In this document: piece by piece, positions 16,801 through 23,736 of the stretch
Numbering within the stretch: position 1 is the stretch's first letter
How the letters are laid out: every line of letters begins with the position of its first letter
Source: a virus
IMG/VR virus record: IMGVR_UViG_3300017751_000168
Location: 1-27,457 of that record
Reading direction: 5' to 3' (one strand)
Length of the DNA: 27,457 nucleotides
Notes under the pieces: generated by a model
What the model saw: the letters and a program-made list of their open reading frames with translations, nothing else
What the model was told of the DNA's origin: nothing
Databases searched by the model: none
Position numbers and translations under genes: made by a program

Positions 16801-17676
16801 TTATACCTTCTTGTTTGCGTACAGTTCGTATATTCTTAACACTTCGTCATTGTAGTCACCTAAGATCGGTGCATAGTGCCTACCTATAATATCACCTAGT
16901 GCCTTACCTTTACTCTTATCAATGATATCTGAGTTAAGTATGCGAATGTTTGCTTCTGTATGTGATGTATTTAGTTCGTATAATATAAATGCTAATTGGG
17001 TTGTGTATGTAAACCATTCGTTGTTAAACTGCTTTAATCGGGTGAAACGTACTCCGTTCCATCCCATCAATCCCATATTACCCTCTTTTTCTTGAATTGT
17101 GTCAAACCCACTATTGTTCTTAGATATTGCACCAGTCAATGCAGTTGCTTGTTTTATAGTATAACCGTTTGATAAAAAGAACTTTACCGCAAGATCTCTA
17201 CGTAACTCAACGGTTTTAGTGTCCAAAGGCCCGTCTTCGTTACGGTATTTATTTTTGATTGCTTCGTTCTCTTCATCTAATGTTGAGATAGACTGATTGT
17301 AAAACTCTTGATCTGGATCGACTCTATCTGCTAAATCATCATATGCAATGCTTTGTTGTATGGGGGTGGGATATTCTGTACGTGGAAGTGATCCCAATAC
17401 TAGAGGTACTTGAGACTCTTGTCCATCCATGAACATACCAAAGACTAACGCACCTGCTTTTAAATCTGGAGACGTACCAATACCAGACACACCACCTTCG
17501 GTAGTTGGCAAGACACATTGTGCCCACGGCAAGTCATTCTGTGCTACTTGCCTAGTGGTTGGATTGTGTACTCCATGTATACGCACACGTACTCTACCCT
17601 CATATCCAAATGGAGGCGTGCCATCAATAACTGTTCCGATAAACCATCTGGTTTTATCACCATAGAAACTATTCAT
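16801..17676 (-). CDS. gp5: Spike protein: gp5 OB-fold with lysozyme-like domain lacking the usual Glu
   Basis: Residues 1-105 match the N-terminal OB-fold of T4 gp5: TRWFIGTVIDGTPPFGYEGR and VRVRIHGVH against T4 NWFVGVVEDRMDPLKLGRVR and VRVVGLH, then LPWAQCVLPTTEGGVSGIG against T4 LPWMSVIQPITSAAMSGIG. In T4 this fold sits on the gp27 trimer. Residues about 150-260 look like a phage tail-lysozyme (Phage_lysozyme2-type) helical domain: LAVKFFLSNGYTIKQATALT, SGF, then MGLMGWNGVRFTRLKQF and a helix ending LYELN. At the position where that family has ESG with catalytic Glu, this protein has N188-S-G, so it is probably not an active muramidase. The gene ends before any needle repeats; those are two genes downstream. 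It overlaps the gp27-like gene by eight bases. Confidence 0.82.
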   Translation of the reverse strand: MNSFYGDKTRWFIGTVIDGTPPFGYEGRVRVRIHGVHNPTTRQVAQNDLPWAQCVLPTTEGGVSGIGTSPDLKAGALVFGMFMDGQESQVPLVLGSLPRTEYPTPIQQSIAYDDLADRVDPDQEFYNQSISTLDEENEAIKNKYRNEDGPLDTKTVELRRDLAVKFFLSNGYTIKQATALTGAISKNNSGFDTIQEKEGNMGLMGWNGVRFTRLKQFNNEWFTYTTQLAFILYELNTSHTEANIRILNSDIIDKSKGKALGDIIGRHYAPILGDYNDEVLRIYELYANKKV

Positions 17677-19024
17677 CTACACCTCTTTCCAACTTAAATA
17701 CAGTCATTGCAACATCATGTCTAGTGTCTCTAAACTGGTGTCTTGTATTGTAAACAATAAAATCACCACTACGCAAGGCATCTAGTTGATTTGGTTCATC
17801 TGGATCATTTGCATCTTTCAATATGTTGATCGTGATTTTATCTCCTATAGTACCACCGGACTTAATAAAGCCTGGGCCAGGAACTGTAACATCAAATATG
17901 TTTTTATACACAGCATTCTTATATGCAAGTGCCTCTACTTTTTTTAGAAACATAGATGGGGATACTTGATCGTGAATACTTTTCTTGTCACCATACACAC
18001 CTCTTGATACAACTTGGTGAAAGACCGATCCATTTGTATCGTGTAGGTGTTGACCTTCGATGTTTACTTCTACAAAGTCTGGTGTCTTATAATCATCATT
18101 ATACACGTTTTGTTTAGATTTGTCAATGATTCCTGCTTCGTCTGCTTTACTTAATAATGCATCGATGCTAAAATGTTGTTGTACTTGTCTACCACTACTC
18201 AAATCGGTAACAGTATACTGAGATCCAATTGCACCTGTGCTCAATTGCTTTAAGGTATTCTGCACATTACTAGTCTTCAAAGACTGCACTTGAAAATATT
18301 GTGAAGTAGGATCTCCACCTTCTTCTTGTTTTTGTGTATTTGATGGGGAGAATATAAATGGTGACTTAGCATTCCACGCAGGTTGTTCTAACATCTTATC
18401 TAAACTACCTAGTCGTAGATTAGTATCATGTATAGATGCATAGAGATAGAACGGCATTCCTAATTCAGTAGTTGCTTTGGTTGTTAACCAAGTTGCCGCC
18501 TCTAGTGGATTCATATAAGGTATTACACCCTTAAAGTTATTCTGTACAGTTGGGTTAGCATATGAAAGATCCACATTCTTACCACATTCATTCTGGCAAA
18601 GTTTAATAATCTCTTTATCCAATTCATCTTTAATTGAACGGGATACTGTTCTTGATTTAGAAACAACTGCATGTTCGTCAATGAGACTGATTGTATATAA
18701 AGCACTCTGTCCAGAGTTAGAAGACTTGACAGTATTAATGAGTGATGACATAATAAAGACTCTATCCATTACTATGTCTTCTTCTTCGGATTCGGACAAT
18801 TCACTTAGCATTTGGATATGCAATCTTTCTGTTCCAGAGAAATTAACAGAATCGAATAAACCACTATCATCGGATATTGCGACAACTCCAGTGAGATAAG
18901 GTTTATCTAGATTCTCATAAAATACCAATTCAACGATCAATGAACGAACATCTAGATTAAGACTAGGAATACGTTCAGACGTTATTCGTGCAAGTTGATA
19001 TTTAAATTGTGATTGTCTTTTCAT
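17669..19024 (-). CDS. gp27: Baseplate hub protein, gp27-like
   Basis: This 451-residue protein lies immediately before the gp5 OB-fold gene and overlaps it by eight bases. Hub proteins of the gp27/VgrG-N type form the trimeric ring that holds gp5. The N-terminus (LNLDVRSLIVELVFYENLDK, PYLTGVVAISDDSG) looks like the first hub barrel. The C-terminus (GGTIGDKITINIL, DALRSGDFIVYNTRHQF, DVAMTVFKLERGV) parallels the T4 gp27 end, [20 protein letters not shown] then an Asn-rich strand. T4 gp27 is 391 residues; a Gln/Ser-rich middle segment (about 225-310) seems to account for the extra length. Sequence identity to T4 gp27 is low, so the call rests on position and the end-domain pattern. A related hub protein of marine T4-like phages is the alternative. 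Confidence 0.65.
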   Translation of the reverse strand: MKRQSQFKYQLARITSERIPSLNLDVRSLIVELVFYENLDKPYLTGVVAISDDSGLFDSVNFSGTERLHIQMLSELSESEEEDIVMDRVFIMSSLINTVKSSNSGQSALYTISLIDEHAVVSKSRTVSRSIKDELDKEIIKLCQNECGKNVDLSYANPTVQNNFKGVIPYMNPLEAATWLTTKATTELGMPFYLYASIHDTNLRLGSLDKMLEQPAWNAKSPFIFSPSNTQKQEEGGDPTSQYFQVQSLKTSNVQNTLKQLSTGAIGSQYTVTDLSSGRQVQQHFSIDALLSKADEAGIIDKSKQNVYNDDYKTPDFVEVNIEGQHLHDTNGSVFHQVVSRGVYGDKKSIHDQVSPSMFLKKVEALAYKNAVYKNIFDVTVPGPGFIKSGGTIGDKITINILKDANDPDEPNQLDALRSGDFIVYNTRHQFRDTRHDVAMTVFKLERGVDE

Positions 19025-19027
19025 AAA

Positions 19028-20092
19028 TTACACTTCATTCATTACTTTATTAAAGTCATTAGCAACACTTTTAATTACGTTCTTCTTTAGCACTTTAACT
19101 TTACGTAATGCCTCATTCTCTTGTTCTAAGTTTTCTAATAGAGTTATTTCAATAGCACCAGAAGGAACTGCTTGAGTCAACGGGTTAACGTCAACCCAGT
19201 TACCGGATGCATCTTGGTAATGATGAGTACCATTATACTGATCGGTTTCTGTATGTACTATACCAGAAGTCTGACCACCTGCCGGATTAGGATAAGATAT
19301 CTCTTCACCTGCGGTAAACGTACCGTCTGTTAAGTTTTTGGTATTAACAAAGTAAGACAATGTATATGTTGACGTGGGATCAAAAGCAATACCAGAGATA
19401 ACTACCTTTCTACCAAAGTCATCAATATTTATTCGAACATTTAATGTCTCACCATCTTTACTTAATGCCCATAGCAATGGATCGGTAAAGGTTTCTGCTT
19501 CGGCAAGGTCAACTCTTTCTAGTTCAATAATACCATTAGAGTTTGGTGTAACTGATTCATTGGACACCTGTGATCTAGTAACTACATTTATAGTATCGAT
19601 TACGAATGTACCTAAAGATAAGTCTCGTTTAATTATGACACCCTTCGTACCGGATATAGATCCTTCCACAACTCTTCCTACTTCGAAGTTATCCGGAGAA
19701 GTACCAATTAGTTTTGTACGATATATCGGTTTATTGTCATCGTCATAATAGTCAACAACATCTGGTTGCTTTAATTTCATTGTCACCATTCTATGCGGGT
19801 ATCTTTCTACTGCCGCCGAACGTACTTCGTTAAGTGTCAGAGGCCACCCTCTCTCACGTATGTGGTCATTTGTTAAGTAAAATGTCCAGTAAAAGTCCGT
19901 ATTACCATAGATTCGAAAAGAAGTTTGATCTGGTCTTTCGTTTCTAGGGATGATAAAGTCATTCAACATAGTATCATTGACTTTAATAAGATCAACAAGA
20001 TCAGAGTATTGTGTTAAATTAGTTGCAAGAGATAGACTACTCTCATTGCCAAACTTATATAACGTTGGATTAAAACTTTTAAAATAACTCAT
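19028..20092 (-). CDS. gp53: Baseplate wedge protein gp53, enlarged
   Basis: Both ends match T4 gp53, the wedge protein that in T4 joins the gp6-gp7-gp25 core and carries a LysM-like fold. Residues about 58-85 (TSFRIYGNTDFYWTFYLTND) parallel T4 ELANAIYGNPQLYWVLLMCN. Residues about 320-354 (NEALRKVKVLKKNVIKSVAN, DFNKVMNEV) parallel T4 NEKLRQIKIIAKSDINSFMN, DLIRIMEKS. T4 gp53 is 196 residues and this one is 354, so some 150 residues are inserted between about 115 and 300. The insert is beta-rich, including VGRVVEGSISGTKGVIIKR. The ATG overlaps the gp48 stop by one base (TAATG), which couples the two. Confidence 0.88.
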   Translation of the reverse strand: MSYFKSFNPTLYKFGNESSLSLATNLTQYSDLVDLIKVNDTMLNDFIIPRNERPDQTSFRIYGNTDFYWTFYLTNDHIRERGWPLTLNEVRSAAVERYPHRMVTMKLKQPDVVDYYDDDNKPIYRTKLIGTSPDNFEVGRVVEGSISGTKGVIIKRDLSLGTFVIDTINVVTRSQVSNESVTPNSNGIIELERVDLAEAETFTDPLLWALSKDGETLNVRINIDDFGRKVVISGIAFDPTSTYTLSYFVNTKNLTDGTFTAGEEISYPNPAGGQTSGIVHTETDQYNGTHHYQDASGNWVDVNPLTQAVPSGAIEITLLENLEQENEALRKVKVLKKNVIKSVANDFNKVMNEV

Positions 20093-21219
20093 TAGAATCC
20101 TCCTTCCACGTCTGCACGTGTAAGTGCTTTTGTTTCTTGGAATGCGAGAGTCATATCAACTTCCATAAAGTTGCCATCGGAATGCATTGCCATTTGAGAC
20201 GCATTGAATGTAGTAGACACGTCACGTAAATAACATGGTTTGATCTTTGCTAAATTAGGGATCTCTTGTGCTCCATATTTAAACTGTAGATTAAACTTGT
20301 TAGGAAAACGATAACCCAATGAGATATCTTGACCACCTATCTGTGATACAATATCTTCTGGGTAAAGTTCCGTTCTAAAGAACTTAACAATCTGATTAAT
20401 CTGATCTGCTTCCTTTGCACTCTTCGCAATCATCTTGAATGTAAATGCAAATTCACGAATGTTAGGTTGCTTAAATAATACACGAGAGTTGGGGTTAACT
20501 GTAACTCCACCTTGGATCTTTTGTGCCGCCTGTGCCTCTGAACCAAAACTTGACATCTTACCCGCAAGTTGTATACCTGCTAGTTTTGCAAGATCACTGC
20601 CGGATCCAGAACTAATATTTTCAATAAAAGAACCAACCCCTTTAACTAGAGAGGATGCCATGCCCATACCACCCTCCATCATTGCACCGGTTGCCCCTAA
20701 GTCAAAGTTCTCATAGGTTACGTTATCACGGAATGCTAAACCTATCGGAAGATATAAGCACACTTCTCTACCAAAGTTATCAATAGTTGCTTTAGTATTG
20801 ACCTCAGTTGCCTCTCCTTTAAAGTTACTCTTATTTCCAATAAGAGTTTCGTACTCTTCTTTTAATTTCTTGGAACCCTCTTTAAATTCTTGCTCAGTTT
20901 TGCTTGTTGCTTTTAGTTCAGCGACTTTTTGGTTGAATTCTTCTTTTAATGCTCTTTGAGATTTAGCATCATCCTTTAGAATGTCACTGAGCAGTTTATC
21001 CATTTGACCAGTCGATTCCTGTTCAATAACAGAGAACACTACTTTTGCTTGATATTCAGTTGTATCAAGTGGATAGTATAGGGGTTGTTTATCTTTTACT
21101 TCATCTGGGATATCCTGCGGAGCATCTTCAACTGATCCACCTGCCGCCTTGTATATCTGTTCTGGAGTAAGGGTGTCACCTACGTTGACATCCATTATAT
21201 CTGTGTTGTTTTCGGGCAT
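20092..21219 (-). CDS. gp48: Baseplate tail-tube cap protein gp48
   Basis: This 375-residue protein (T4 gp48: 364) is the tube-fold cap that sits on the hub and starts the tail tube. The C-terminus LTRADVEGGF parallels T4 LNRASLYTGTF. Upstream, NIREFAFTFKMIAKSAKEAD and QINQIVKFFRTELYPE parallel the T4 stretch with KVFTWDLTPRSTEDLMAIIN, and IKPCYLRDVSTTFN parallels the T4 part with FGPCQIQSIRFDKT. Residues about 70-130 form a Lys/Glu-rich coiled-coil insert that I do not see in T4. A Gly/Met/Ser-rich segment around 180-215 corresponds to the flexible T4 middle. GGAATAA lies before the ATG, and a late promoter is at 21260-21267. gp48 and gp54 are related; the ending favours gp48. Confidence 0.85.
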   Translation of the reverse strand: MPENNTDIMDVNVGDTLTPEQIYKAAGGSVEDAPQDIPDEVKDKQPLYYPLDTTEYQAKVVFSVIEQESTGQMDKLLSDILKDDAKSQRALKEEFNQKVAELKATSKTEQEFKEGSKKLKEEYETLIGNKSNFKGEATEVNTKATIDNFGREVCLYLPIGLAFRDNVTYENFDLGATGAMMEGGMGMASSLVKGVGSFIENISSGSGSDLAKLAGIQLAGKMSSFGSEAQAAQKIQGGVTVNPNSRVLFKQPNIREFAFTFKMIAKSAKEADQINQIVKFFRTELYPEDIVSQIGGQDISLGYRFPNKFNLQFKYGAQEIPNLAKIKPCYLRDVSTTFNASQMAMHSDGNFMEVDMTLAFQETKALTRADVEGGF

Positions 21220-21230
21220 CTTATTTATTC

Positions 21231-21238
21231 CATAAATA
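21231..21238 (+). promoter_or_regulatory. Late-promoter-like octamer CATAAATA for the gp4 operon
   Basis: The plus strand reads CATAAATA, one base off the T4 late consensus TATAAATA. Expected transcription would begin near 21244, about 23 bases before the gp4 ATG at 21267, the same leader length seen for the exact octamers. It faces the minus-strand octamer at 21260-21267. Confidence 0.55.
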
Positions 21239-21259
21239 GGTTTTGAAATGTTATGAATC

Positions 21260-21267
21260 TATTTATA
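21260..21267 (-). promoter_or_regulatory. Late promoter TATAAATA for gp48 and the leftward baseplate genes
   Basis: The minus strand reads TATAAATA. The expected start is near 21254, a leader of about 35 bases to the gp48 ATG at 21219. The octamer touches the first base of the gp4 ATG on the other strand. Confidence 0.72.
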
Positions 21268-21773
21268 TGAAAACTTACAAAGGAAAGTATAAAATTAAGA
21301 ATCCAGACAAATATCTGGGGGATCCAAAGAACGTAGTATATCGTTCTGGTTGGGAACTCGCAGTTATGAACTGGGCAGATACTTCTCCGCAAGTTAAAAA
21401 GTGGGGCAGTGAAGAGACTGTTATACCTTATATATGTGAAACTGACAAGAGAATACATAGATACTTTATGGATTTTTCTATACAGTATGATAATGGTAAG
21501 ATTGTATTGGTTGAAGTAAAACCGCATCAACAGACATTACCACCCAAGACTGGCAAGGGGGTGTCTCGTAGAAAGATATTAAGTGAGGGTATGACTTATA
21601 TTAAAAACCAGAGTAAGTGGAAGGCGGCACAAGAATATGCCCTAGATAATGGGTGGCATTTCGAAATCTGGACTGAAAATGAATTGAGACATATGGGACT
21701 ATTACCTAAACCTATGGGTAAGAAACCCTTTAAACCATTAAAGAAATTGAAACCATACAAGAGAAAAAAATGA
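21267..21773 (+). CDS. gp4: Head completion protein gp4 with nuclease-like (PD-(D/E)XK/TnsA-type) motif
   Basis: This is the T4 gp4-type head-completion protein, needed to finish DNA-filled heads before tail joining. The start at 21267 gives MKTYKGKYKIKNPDKYLGDP, the usual start of the family; an upstream TTG at 21243 would add eight unsupported residues. The product has 168 residues. Conserved stretches are VYRSGWELAVMNWAD, KKWGSEETVIPY and RIHRYFMDF. E30, D69 and E83-V-K85 are arranged as in PD-(D/E)XK nucleases such as TnsA, so trimming or cutting DNA is a plausible activity (inference). The C-terminus is Lys-rich (PKPMGKKPFKPLKKLKPYKR). There is no clear Shine-Dalgarno sequence. Its stop overlaps the sulfotransferase ATG by ATGA. 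Confidence 0.9.
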   Translation: MKTYKGKYKIKNPDKYLGDPKNVVYRSGWELAVMNWADTSPQVKKWGSEETVIPYICETDKRIHRYFMDFSIQYDNGKIVLVEVKPHQQTLPPKTGKGVSRRKILSEGMTYIKNQSKWKAAQEYALDNGWHFEIWTENELRHMGLLPKPMGKKPFKPLKKLKPYKRKK

Positions 21774-22375
21774 GCAAAGTATTTTTTATAGGAATGAACA
21801 GAACAGGGACAAAGTCCTTTCACCATTTGTTTACACAGTCGGGATACGAGTCGGTGCATTATAGTACATATAATCCAGAAGGTGGGCCACCACTCGTCAT
21901 TGGTGAAATGATAAGTGATCGAGCAGAAATACCACGTCATAATAGAAAAAAACTCCTACATGGTGCTGAAAGGTTTATTGCATACAGTGATATGTTTTTT
22001 CATAGACAACATAAATGGTGCGATGGGGTTAAACTCTTCAAACAACTAGAGGCAGAGTATCCCGATTCATATTTTGTTTTACAAACAAGAGAGATGGAAG
22101 GATGGTTGCGTAGTAAAAAAAACCATAAAGACGGAGAATACCTTCATCGATCAATGATATATCATAGAAACAAATCGAGTAATAAAATGATGGAATGGTT
22201 TAGAAAGGATCGTGATGAGCACCATAAAGCAGTAAGAGATCATTTCAAGGATAGTGAAAGGTTCATCGAGTTTGATATTGAAGAGGATAATATAGAAAAA
22301 TTTATTAACTTCATGCGTCAAGCAGATATAACTTTATTGAAAGGACATTGGAAACATCTTGGTAAAAGTGTATAA
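21770..22375 (+). CDS. Sulfotransferase family protein (PAPS-dependent)
   Basis: The 201-residue product has the two PAPS-binding motifs of sulfotransferases. The 5'-phosphosulfate loop is VFFIGMNRTGTKSFHHLF (4-21, core RTGTKS). The 3'-phosphate motif is PDSYFVLQTREMEGWLRSK (98-116) with R107 and S115. The family moves sulfate from PAPS to hydroxyl or amino groups of sugars, lipids, proteins or small molecules; the substrate here is unknown. The late part (FIEFDIEEDNIEKFINFM) resembles the end of the family's core domain. At about 200 residues it is short for the family. No membrane segment or signal is seen, so it should act in the cytoplasm. It is coupled to gp4 by ATGA overlap and sits in a late structural operon, so it is probably made when virions assemble. 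It looks like an accessory gene inserted between conserved ones. Confidence 0.85.
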   Translation: MSKVFFIGMNRTGTKSFHHLFTQSGYESVHYSTYNPEGGPPLVIGEMISDRAEIPRHNRKKLLHGAERFIAYSDMFFHRQHKWCDGVKLFKQLEAEYPDSYFVLQTREMEGWLRSKKNHKDGEYLHRSMIYHRNKSSNKMMEWFRKDRDEHHKAVRDHFKDSERFIEFDIEEDNIEKFINFMRQADITLLKGHWKHLGKSV

Positions 22376-22378
22376 ATA
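22371..22378 (+). promoter_or_regulatory. Late promoter TATAAATA for the 193-aa gene (overlaps upstream stop)
   Basis: The plus strand reads TATAAATA, an exact T4 late consensus. The TAA stop of the sulfotransferase gene (22373-22375) lies inside it. The expected start is near 22384, about 22 bases before the ATG at 22406. Confidence 0.78.
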
Positions 22379-22405
22379 AGAGTATGGATTTTAGAGAGAC
22401 TATAA

Positions 22406-22987
22406 ATGTCTGATATTTTTAACAGATTAGAACGTAATGCGTTCCGTGCAGGGATAACACCCCGTACAGCAGAGTCACGTAAGTGGTTTATGAAGAAAGC
22501 AATGAACATGCGTTCTATTAACCGTGAAGCATTGATGAAGGAAGATCCGATCAAGTCACGTAGTAAACAGATCATTGGTGGCATGTATATGTTCACATAT
22601 GATCCGAAGCATAAAGAAACCTTGCCTTACTACGACATCTTTCCTCTTGTTATTGTTATCGGCCCTGCAAAGGGTGGGTTCCTTGGATTGAACCTACACT
22701 ACTTACCACCTAAGTTACGTATGCAATTCTTTGCAAACCTAATGGATATACAGGGTAGTAAGAAATCAGATGATGAGAAATTCTCTCTTACATACAGAAC
22801 ATTAAAGAAAGCATCCAACTTGAGATACTTTAAACCTTGTATAAAGCATTATTTAAATTCTCAAGTAACAAGTAAGTTTGCAGAAGTGGAAGCACCAGAG
22901 TGGGAAGTGGCAATCTTCTTACCAACTGCACAGTTCCGTAAGGCAAATAGTTATAAAGTACATTACGACAGTAGGCAAATGATATGA
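22406..22987 (+). CDS. Conserved T4-like phage protein (193 aa); hub or DNA-end-protector candidate
   Basis: The central region, GGMYMFTYDPKHKETLPYYD then FPLVIVIGPAKGGFLGLNLH and YLPPKLRMQFF (about 58-110), is a pattern I associate with a widespread protein of T4-like phages. I cannot settle which T4 gene it is. The N-terminus is helical and basic (RKWFMKKAMNMRSINREALM). The C-terminus (EWEVAIFLPTAQFRKAN) also looks conserved. Candidates are gp2 (DNA end protector, a neighbour of gene 4 in T4) and a hub protein such as gp28 (near 26 and 29 in T4). It has its own late promoter. The next gene overlaps its stop by ATGA. Confidence 0.85.
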   Translation: MSDIFNRLERNAFRAGITPRTAESRKWFMKKAMNMRSINREALMKEDPIKSRSKQIIGGMYMFTYDPKHKETLPYYDIFPLVIVIGPAKGGFLGLNLHYLPPKLRMQFFANLMDIQGSKKSDDEKFSLTYRTLKKASNLRYFKPCIKHYLNSQVTSKFAEVEAPEWEVAIFLPTAQFRKANSYKVHYDSRQMI

Positions 22988-23712
22988 GTTTTTCAGTAGA
23001 AGATCTTCAAGGGCAGATATCCCAGTCTGGTGGATTAGCACAGAAGCATCAATTTTTAGTGCAACTTCCACAACTAACTGGGTTTACAGCAGATGCTCAA
23101 GAGTTGAATCTATTCTGTACGGTTGCCGCCATACCGGGCCGACAGATCATGTCGTTGGATCATGTTATCGGAACTACTTCAAGAAAGATGGCAAACGGAT
23201 ACGCAACAACAGATATGACAATGACTTTCCTTGTCGCAAACAATCATGCAGTACGTGATTACTTTGAGCATTGGCAGTCATTAGCACACAACCCAGTAAC
23301 TAAAGAGATTGGATACTTCGAAGACTATACTCGAAATATTAAAATCAAGTTACTCGAAAGAGGTTTAAGGATGTCTTTAATTAAAAAGCAATTAGGGTTC
23401 ACAGATAAGATCCCTAGTTTCATTAGGGGGAGACTCCCGAAAGTTGGGCCTATCGATCTATCACAAGGTGAATTAGATATAGGTGCATCGTTTAGAGATA
23501 AAGAGACATATTCTGTAACACTTTTAGAATGTTTCCCTACTACGTTGGTTGACCAACCATTGGGTAATGCTGAAGAAGGAGTAATGGAGTTGAGTGTACA
23601 GTTATCATTTACTGATTATGAATCAGAACTTGGTGACTTTACTAAACAAGGTGAAAGTATTGCACGTGGCGGATTAGGTGCCCTTGCAGGTTTCATTAGT
23701 GGTAAAATATAA
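22984..23712 (+). CDS. Tail-tube-fold protein (gp19/gp54-like)
   Basis: The 242-residue product shows the tail-tube pattern. After an N-terminal extension come NLFCTVAAIPGRQIM (the PG of tube proteins), YATTDMTMTFLVANNHAVRD then YFEHWQSL (the F-x-V/A followed by W-x-x-W-type stretch), YFEDYTRNIKIKLLERG, and near the end VTLLECFPTTLVDQPLG with EGVMELSVQLSFTDYE, which parallel the YPTT and final beta strand of T4 gp19. T4 gp19 is 163 residues. The extra length and the location next to hub genes (gp26, gp29) rather than the sheath gene suggest the tube initiator gp54 or a gp54 analogue. gp48 is across the divergent promoter. The ATG overlaps the upstream stop (ATGA). Confidence 0.8.
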   Translation: MSFSVEDLQGQISQSGGLAQKHQFLVQLPQLTGFTADAQELNLFCTVAAIPGRQIMSLDHVIGTTSRKMANGYATTDMTMTFLVANNHAVRDYFEHWQSLAHNPVTKEIGYFEDYTRNIKIKLLERGLRMSLIKKQLGFTDKIPSFIRGRLPKVGPIDLSQGELDIGASFRDKETYSVTLLECFPTTLVDQPLGNAEEGVMELSVQLSFTDYESELGDFTKQGESIARGGLGALAGFISGKI

Positions 23713-23736
23713 TTTTATATAATAGGAGAAAAAAAT

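Noticed and set aside
17243-17251. TATTTATT inside the gp5 OB-fold gene as a minus-strand late promoter.
   Set aside because: The minus strand reads AATAAATA, not the exact octamer, and no gene starts at a suitable distance; the same applies to a similar match near 19430.
21243-21266. Upstream TTG start for gp4 adding eight residues.
   Set aside because: The predicted transcript begins about there, the added residues do not match the family start, and MKTYKGK at 21267 is the usual gp4 beginning.
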